The position numbers and the translations under genes were made by a program. From Candidatus Delongbacteria bacterium (lineage in GTDB: Bacteria; JAGOEH01): a stretch of 17,445 nucleotides of DNA. The notes beneath the pieces are model-generated. The model was not told the origin of the DNA. It saw only the letters and a program-made list of their open reading frames with translations, and did no database searches. The stretch is taken from assembly GCA_017997825.1 (NCBI GenBank), contig JAGOEH010000058.1, positions 1-17,445 on the forward strand. Reading direction: 5' to 3'. Positions 12,698 through 17,445 of this stretch are shown here, in pieces; position 1 is the first letter of the stretch; each line of letters begins with the position of its first letter.

Positions 12698-15184
12698 ATG
12701 CAGTTGAATATACGATTGACTATGATTGGGTTAGGTCTGTTGTACTTGATACATGGTATGACGACAGCTGATGTTGCTTGGGATGCCGGCCGAGGAAGTG
12801 TTAACTGTGTGAAATACAGCCCGGACGGATCCTGTGTCATTAGCGGTGGAGATGACGGAACCATCCGGATCTACCAGGCTGGTAACGGCAATCCTATTGC
12901 CGGTTGGATGGCTCATCGTTACAATGTCTATTCTTCGGAGCACACTACTCCAACCCGTGTTGTTGGAGTGGATTATCTGAATTCGGGTGGTAGAATCATC
13001 AGTGCTGGAACCGACGGGTGTCTTAAAATCTGGAATACGGCTACTCATCAAGCTGTCTTTGATTTATGTGATGATTTAACCTTTTATAATCACTATGACA
13101 ACCAGGAAATAGCTGTGGATCATTCGGGAGAATGGTTTGCTGTAGTCAGTGGATTTGATCAAACCACCATCAGCCTGAGGAATTCAATGGATGGTTCTAG
13201 TGTTCAAACCATTTCATCCTTTTATCCGGAAGTCACATTGTCTCCTGATCGGCAATGGATTGCCGGATGGGGAGTGGGAGTGAAATTATGGAATTGTGTC
13301 GACGGGGCTTTGGTCCACTCCTTGTGGCTGGATTCCTGTTGTTTTACCTGTGCGGTATTTTCTCCCGATGACTCGTTACTGGTTGCCTCCTATCAGGGAA
13401 ATGAAGCTAATTCATCAGTATTATGCTGGAAAATACCGGAATGTGAACTGATTTATTCCATTCCCTTAAATAACGATTGTGTAAGTTGCCTGAAATTTAC
13501 GCCTGATGGTAAGTATTTCTTGGGTGGAACGAACAATGGATTGATCCGGGTATGGAATACGGTTGACGGATCCGATGTGAGAATAATGGAGAGGATGGAT
13601 CGCTATTCCGGTTCGGGTGATGGAATCGGTATGGTACAAAGCCGTTTGCTAGTCAATAGGCAACCTCATACTACCATTCGGGAGGAAACGGAACCGTCCG
13701 GAATGGCTGTTTATTCTTTGGATGTCAGTCCTGATGGTCAAACGGTTGTGGCGTGCGGAGGGGATCATTCCATACATCAATGGAATTTTTCAGACGGAAA
13801 AAAAAGATGGTCCAGCAATGCTCATACTTCAAAAGTTTTCCATATTGCTATCAGTCCAGACAATCAAATGATCGCTACAGCCGGGAACTACTACTACAGT
13901 GAAGTCCAACCCTTTACCGGAGAACCATCATCACCGGGAGTGACCGGAATGGTTGAAGTTCGTAATTCAAACACCACTGAGCTGCTCTTTTCTCTTTCCC
14001 ATCACCAGCCGTCGGCAGTTTTCGCTGCATTCGATCCGACGCAATCATTTCTATATTCGGCTGATATGAATGGAACGCTCAAGATATGGAATATTCCAAC
14101 CGGTACATTAAAAGATACCCTCCATGCCAATATTGGATTGCTGAGTGGTATTGAAGTTAGTGGGCATCCCCAAGTTTTTATTGGCTATGGAACAGACTGT
14201 CAGATGATCTGGGATGCGCGTTCTGGGGCCATCCTTCGGAAACCGTCTTGTCACTTGGCTGTCAGCCATGACGGATTGGCCTATGCGGAATACTCACGTG
14301 ATTCCGGTGAACCGATCAGAATAAATAAACTGGTGGATGATAGCTTGATAACCTCCTTACCGTTCAATGGGGATGTGGGTGATATGTACCGGATGGAATT
14401 CAGTCCGGATGATCAGTATCTGGCAGTATCCGATTGGAGCAGCCGGATTCGGGTATTCCGGCTGTCGGATGGTTTTGAAATTTTTAACCGCCGGCCGGGC
14501 TGGAGCTCCTATGCTCTTTCAATTAGCCCCGATAGCCGTTACCTGTTGGCCTTAGGCAGTGACGGCGCGATTGCATTGTGGGATCTGGCTGATGGATCGG
14601 AATTGACCTGCCTCAATCTCTATCAACATCACATTCCAGGCAGCTTATTCCCCGTGTATTCGGTCAGCCCGGATTGGATGTATTTTGCTATGGCTGATTC
14701 AAGCGGGGTAATTACCATTCGGTCAACGGAGCGAGAATGTCCGATAGTTCATACCATTAAATTCGATCAGGGATATCCGGTGTCGATGACATGGAGTCTT
14801 GATCACCGAATGCTGGTGGCTGCCGGAGAAGGCTATCATAATGTTCGGGTTTATGACTTATCATCGCTTCTGGTCAGTATTGATGAATCCGGATCAGTCC
14901 ATCATAAAACAATTGAATTGGATAACTATCCCAATCCGTTCAGCCGGCAAACGATGATCCGCTATCGTCTGCCATCTCCCGGACAGGTCCGCTTAACCAT
15001 CTATGATGTCTTAGGGCGTGAAGTCAAGCAACTGGTTGATCGGGATCAGACTGACGGTTATCATCAGATTGGGTGGGACGGTAAAAATATGTCAGGAGAC
15101 AATGCCCCGTCCGGACTCTATTTTTATAAGCTTGAACAGCACAACAGTCAATTACGAACCGGCCGAATGCTGCTTCTCAGATAA
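12698..15184 (+). CDS. Secreted WD40 beta-propeller protein with T9SS type A sorting domain
   Basis: This 828-aa protein begins at the ATG at 12698, after GGGAGGGAG. A signal peptide covers about residues 1-24. Fourteen or fifteen WD40-type blades fill about 32-720. They are marked by S/T-PD-x-x-x-(L/I) turns and blade ends such as GTIRIYQ (54-60), GCLKIWN (107-113), GLIRVWN (281-287), GTLKIWN (459-465), SRIRVFR (582-588), GAIALWD (623-629) and NVRVYD (715-720). The number fits two seven-bladed propellers. Residues about 739-828 form the sorting domain: LDNYPNPFSRQTMIRYRL, V-x-LTIYDVLGREV, APSGLYFYKL and the end TGRMLLLR. WD40 propellers are protein- or ligand-binding scaffolds; a cell-surface binding role is likely. 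It is co-transcribed with the AT-rich gene upstream (10-bp gap), but its base composition is that of the rest of the window. Confidence 0.92.
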   Translation: MQLNIRLTMIGLGLLYLIHGMTTADVAWDAGRGSVNCVKYSPDGSCVISGGDDGTIRIYQAGNGNPIAGWMAHRYNVYSSEHTTPTRVVGVDYLNSGGRIISAGTDGCLKIWNTATHQAVFDLCDDLTFYNHYDNQEIAVDHSGEWFAVVSGFDQTTISLRNSMDGSSVQTISSFYPEVTLSPDRQWIAGWGVGVKLWNCVDGALVHSLWLDSCCFTCAVFSPDDSLLVASYQGNEANSSVLCWKIPECELIYSIPLNNDCVSCLKFTPDGKYFLGGTNNGLIRVWNTVDGSDVRIMERMDRYSGSGDGIGMVQSRLLVNRQPHTTIREETEPSGMAVYSLDVSPDGQTVVACGGDHSIHQWNFSDGKKRWSSNAHTSKVFHIAISPDNQMIATAGNYYYSEVQPFTGEPSSPGVTGMVEVRNSNTTELLFSLSHHQPSAVFAAFDPTQSFLYSADMNGTLKIWNIPTGTLKDTLHANIGLLSGIEVSGHPQVFIGYGTDCQMIWDARSGAILRKPSCHLAVSHDGLAYAEYSRDSGEPIRINKLVDDSLITSLPFNGDVGDMYRMEFSPDDQYLAVSDWSSRIRVFRLSDGFEIFNRRPGWSSYALSISPDSRYLLALGSDGAIALWDLADGSELTCLNLYQHHIPGSLFPVYSVSPDWMYFAMADSSGVITIRSTERECPIVHTIKFDQGYPVSMTWSLDHRMLVAAGEGYHNVRVYDLSSLLVSIDESGSVHHKTIELDNYPNPFSRQTMIRYRLPSPGQVRLTIYDVLGREVKQLVDRDQTDGYHQIGWDGKNMSGDNAPSGLYFYKLEQHNSQLRTGRMLLLR

Positions 15185-15196
15185 GCGGTTTTTTAA
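15172..15196 (+). terminator. Weak terminator candidate at the end of the WD40 gene
   Basis: GCTT (15172-15175) and AAGC (15183-15186) form a short stem that includes the stop codon, followed by GGTTTTTT. An AACC at 15157-15160 can extend pairing with GGTT across a bulge. The T-run is good but the stem is weak, so this is tentative. Confidence 0.3.
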
Positions 15197-15231
15197 TGTA
15201 CACTCAGGATCAGGTCGGGTTTTTACAATTT

Positions 15232-15245
15232 TTTCCGATCGGAAA
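15232..15245. promoter_or_regulatory. Perfect 14-bp palindrome upstream of the M28 peptidase
   Basis: TTTCCGATCGGAAA reads the same on both strands and lies 41 bp before the ATG at 15287. A symmetric site in this position could bind a dimeric repressor. No clear -35/-10 pair was found beside it, and CGATC-type words are frequent in this window, so chance is possible. Confidence 0.3.
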
Positions 15246-15286
15246 TGATTATCCTGTTCCTTCAATTTTAACCAGGAGGAAGTCTG

Positions 15287-16507
15287 ATGACGATCCATTC
15301 CGATGTTGAAAAAGTCCGCCGCTATCTGGATGAGTTTTGTGTCCAGCTCCCCACTCGCACGGTAGGGACTCAGGGAAACCGGGTCGCCGGCCTGATGATA
15401 GCCGATACGATGCGCTCCTTTGGATTCAACGTGGAAACCCCTGAATTCGATTGTCTGGACTGGCGTTGCGATGAGGTATCGTTAAGCGTGGGTGATCACC
15501 GGCTGGAAGTGACGGCCGGCCCGTTTACTCTGCCTTGCGATGTGACCGCGGAACTCTGCTCGGTCTCCAGTATCGCCCAGCTCCGGCAAGCGGACACCAA
15601 AGGGAAAATCATTCTGGCCATGGGGGAACTGGTCAAAGAACAGTTGATTCCCAAAAGCTTCACCTTCTACAATCCTCCCGAACATCAGGAGATCCATGCC
15701 TTGCTGGAGAAGAGCGGCGCAGCGGCCATCGTGGCCGCCACCTCCCGCGACCCGCAATTGGCCGGCGGAATGTATCCCTTCCCCTTTATCGAGGACGGGG
15801 ATTTTGCTATCCCTTCCGCTTATATGAAGGATACCGAGGGTGAAATTCTACGGCGGATCGCCGCAGGAAAAAGGGGCTGCCTGCGGATCCGTTCCCAGCG
15901 GATTCCGGCCCGGGGATTCAATGTCGTCGCCCGTAAGGGAAATCCCGATCAGCCGTTCATCCTGCTATGCGCCCATTATGACAGCAAACCCAGTACCCCG
16001 GGAGCGATCGACAATGCCACCGGGGTCATCGTTCTGTTGCTGCTGGCTGAGATGCTGCAATCGGTTTCTCCTGAGATCGGCGTCGAATTGGTAGGACTCA
16101 ACGGAGAGGATTATTACTCCATTCCCGGTCAGATGCTCTATCTTTCAGCGTTCGAAGCCAAAGCTCGGCTGTGCCGGATGGTGATCAATATGGACGGGGC
16201 CGGGTATCATCGTGAAAAAACCGCTTATTCCCTGTATAATGCCGGACCCGAACTGGAAAAATCGGTTGAAACCGCAATCAAGGTCTTCCCGGATATGATC
16301 CGCGGCCCGGAATGGATCAACAGCGATCACGGCATGTTCATTCCGATGGGATTACCCACCATGGCGGTCACGTCATTCAATATGATGGAGGTTCTCTCTC
16401 GGGATATCACCCATACCCCCCGGGACAATCCCCAGATCGTGGATGACCGCAAGGTGGGGGATATCGCCAAGGCCTTGTTTCGCCTGATCAGTAATTGGAA
16501 CGGTTAA
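15287..16507 (+). CDS. M28-family zinc metallopeptidase (aminopeptidase-like), with PA-like insert
   Basis: The 406-aa product follows AGGAGG and has no signal peptide, so it should be cytoplasmic. The M28 metal-site residues are recognisable. They are His230 in LLCAHYDS, Asp242 in GAIDNATG, Glu274-Asp275 in LNGEDYYS, Asp303 in VINMDGAG and His376 in DITHTPRDN. Glu274 would be the general base. The usual second Glu, a zinc ligand, is Asp275, a conservative change. Residues about 85-205 contain DTKGKIILAMGEL and LLEKSGAAAIVAATSRDP, typical of a protease-associated (PA) domain inserted before the catalytic core. SDHGMFIPMGLPTMAVTS (346-363) fits the substrate-site loop. It probably removes N-terminal residues from peptides; the substrate is unknown. 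It is apparently a single-gene unit. Confidence 0.88.
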   Translation: MTIHSDVEKVRRYLDEFCVQLPTRTVGTQGNRVAGLMIADTMRSFGFNVETPEFDCLDWRCDEVSLSVGDHRLEVTAGPFTLPCDVTAELCSVSSIAQLRQADTKGKIILAMGELVKEQLIPKSFTFYNPPEHQEIHALLEKSGAAAIVAATSRDPQLAGGMYPFPFIEDGDFAIPSAYMKDTEGEILRRIAAGKRGCLRIRSQRIPARGFNVVARKGNPDQPFILLCAHYDSKPSTPGAIDNATGVIVLLLLAEMLQSVSPEIGVELVGLNGEDYYSIPGQMLYLSAFEAKARLCRMVINMDGAGYHREKTAYSLYNAGPELEKSVETAIKVFPDMIRGPEWINSDHGMFIPMGLPTMAVTSFNMMEVLSRDITHTPRDNPQIVDDRKVGDIAKALFRLISNWNG

Positions 16508-16519
16508 GCGCCCAAAACA

Positions 16520-16546
16520 GACCGGCTGTCCAAGCGGCCGCCGGTC
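16520..16546 (+). terminator. Hairpin 3' of the M28 peptidase gene
   Basis: GACCGGC (16520-16526) and GCCGGTC (16540-16546) form a perfect 7-bp GC-rich stem around 13 nt, starting 13 bp after the stop codon. It is followed by CGTCATTTTG, so the T-tract is short and displaced. Probably a terminator or 3'-end hairpin. Confidence 0.45.
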
Positions 16547-16627
16547 CGTCATTTTGAATGTAACCCCTTGATATCATTTACAAAGACAACTGGAATCCGA
16601 ATTTAGCCGGCAGCCGGCCGGCAGGAC

Positions 16628-16657
16628 TTGACGAACCGTCATTATGACCACTATGAT
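16628..16657 (+). promoter_or_regulatory. Promoter candidate for the terminal lipoprotein gene
   Basis: TTGACG (16628-16633), an 18-nt spacer and TATGAT (16652-16657) each differ from consensus at one position. The -35 directly follows the GCCGGC palindrome cluster. The implied leader is about 220 nt, which is long. Confidence 0.5.
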
Positions 16658-16886
16658 TCGATATGGATTGGTTCAGTCTGATCTCGTTCGATTGGATTAT
16701 CTCAGCGTTGATCTATGGTTTTAAGCCGCCGGTCAGCCGGCCTGGACAGGATGAAACTTAATCTCATCCCTCACGTATCATTGTTCAGAGCGGGACCCGA
16801 TCAATTGTTTCGGGACTATGGGATCAATCGGTCCCGGATCGAATCGGAAATTTTTGTCCCAGTAAAAACCATGAGCAAGGAGCGGG

Positions 16887-17445
16887 ATGATGAAATCGAT
16901 GGTGAAGCTAACCGGAGGGATCCTTTTGCTGCTGATGGCCTGCGGCTATATGTCATGGGAGTATAACCGGTCGGTGCATGGGGTGGAATTCGAAAAAATC
17001 CGGTATGCCGTCAACGATCAGGATACACTCTGTGTCATCGGCAAGCTGAAACATAATACAATAATCGAAGGCTATCCCTGCGCTTCCGATTGGGCTCATT
17101 TTACCGGGGATTGGAAGCTTACTCTTTTACGGCTCAGTGATTCCGCAACCATCCAAAATATTTCCTTTGCCGAAGATACCTGGATCCTATTCCGGAATGG
17201 CCGGTTGATGGCCGTGTTTCCAAAGGATACCGAGATCCAGGGACACCTCTGCCGGGGTGGGGGAGGCCCCAAGGGCATCACGACCAGCTTTTATCCCGAT
17301 GGAAAACTTCAATCTTTTTTTGCCCCGAATGATGTGAAAATCGGCCCTATCGTGTGCCGAGGCAGTGTCATGCATCAGATTGTATTGCATGCAAACGGGT
17401 CACTCAAACAGGCTACCTTGGCCAATGAGCAGACCATCCATGGCG
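16887..17445 (+). CDS. Hypothetical lipoprotein; C-terminus outside the window
   Basis: An open frame from ATG-ATG at 16887/16890, preceded by AAGGAG (16877-16882), runs 186 codons to the window edge. The N-terminus MMKSMVKLTGGILLLLMACG is a lipoprotein signal with lipobox LMAC (Cys19), so the product is lipid-anchored, probably at the outer membrane. The mature part has loosely repeated strands with the pattern (I/V)-x-G-x-x-C. These are TIIEGYPCA (58-66), EIQGHLCRGGGG (116-127) and KIGPIVCRG (150-158). Between them are F-Y-PDGKLQSFF and L-x-ANGSLKQATL segments. These 'nG-x-L ... i-x-G' repeats resemble MORN/YwqK-like beta-hairpin repeats and a widespread uncharacterised bacterial family. 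Function is not known. Confidence 0.75.
   Translation, partial: MMKSMVKLTGGILLLLMACGYMSWEYNRSVHGVEFEKIRYAVNDQDTLCVIGKLKHNTIIEGYPCASDWAHFTGDWKLTLLRLSDSATIQNISFAEDTWILFRNGRLMAVFPKDTEIQGHLCRGGGGPKGITTSFYPDGKLQSFFAPNDVKIGPIVCRGSVMHQIVLHANGSLKQATLANEQTIHG

Larger units (their letters stand above)
16508..16886. other. Intergenic region with hairpin and promoter candidate
   Basis: These 379 bp contain the hairpin at 16520-16546, three overlapping GCCGGC palindromes (16606-16622), and a promoter candidate at 16628-16657. A leader of about 220 nt before the lipoprotein gene follows. Within the leader CGGGAC (16811-16816) and GTCCCG (16831-16836) form a 6-bp inverted repeat. An 83-codon plus-strand frame (16715-16966) overlaps the lipoprotein start in another frame and looks non-coding. 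Confidence 0.55.

Noticed and set aside
16715-16966. 83-codon plus-strand frame before the lipoprotein
   Set aside because: It overlaps the lipoprotein start in another frame. The lipoprotein frame has a Shine-Dalgarno sequence, a lipobox and stays open to the window edge.

Overview
The window looks like a bacterium of the FCB superphylum (Fibrobacterota/Chlorobiota/Bacteroidota and allied candidate phyla), probably outside Bacteroidota proper. Three secreted proteins end in a type A, type IX secretion system (T9SS)-style C-terminal sorting domain (NYPNPFNPSTTIEFEL and variants, ending GRM-x-LL-K/R). Most genes have a strong Shine-Dalgarno sequence (AGGAGG), and several intergenic regions carry near-consensus TTGACA-N17-TATAAT promoters; both differ from typical Bacteroidota. 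Base composition is moderate except for one clearly AT-rich gene (10813-12687). I see no rRNA, tRNA, CRISPR array, transposase or integrase.

Minus-strand block, 1-6111. A 313-aa T9SS-type secreted protein (5170-6111) has its own promoter (6330-6358) and terminator (5090-5123). Next comes an operon driven by a promoter at 5016-5044: a GNAT acetyltransferase, a small DUF6916-like protein translationally coupled to it, and three tandem phage-tail-collar (MdpB/COG4675-like) proteins. Two strong hairpins (2391-2477) close the operon. Beyond them lies a large secreted protein of at least 768 residues, built from alternating choice-of-anchor-D/HYDIN-type modules and running off the left edge. No phage structural, packaging or lysis gene is present, so the collar genes look like a non-phage accessory cluster of unknown function. 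This is the best candidate here for an undescribed system.

Plus-strand housekeeping block, 6568-10683. It holds a YitT-family membrane protein with a DUF2179 domain and an unrecognised 370-aa protein that may be a degenerate HEPN-like protein. A probable three-gene unit follows: a DUF3795 cysteine-rich protein, a nitroreductase-family flavoprotein and an AraC-type regulator.

Plus-strand secreted-protein block, 10730-15184. A perfect consensus promoter precedes an AT-rich, cysteine-containing secreted protein with a helical/TPR-like second half. Ten bases downstream is an 828-aa secreted WD40 beta-propeller protein. Both carry T9SS-type sorting domains.

Right end, 15287-17445. An M28-family metallopeptidase without a signal peptide is followed by a 379-bp intergenic stretch with a hairpin and a promoter candidate. 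A lipoprotein of unknown function then runs off the right edge.
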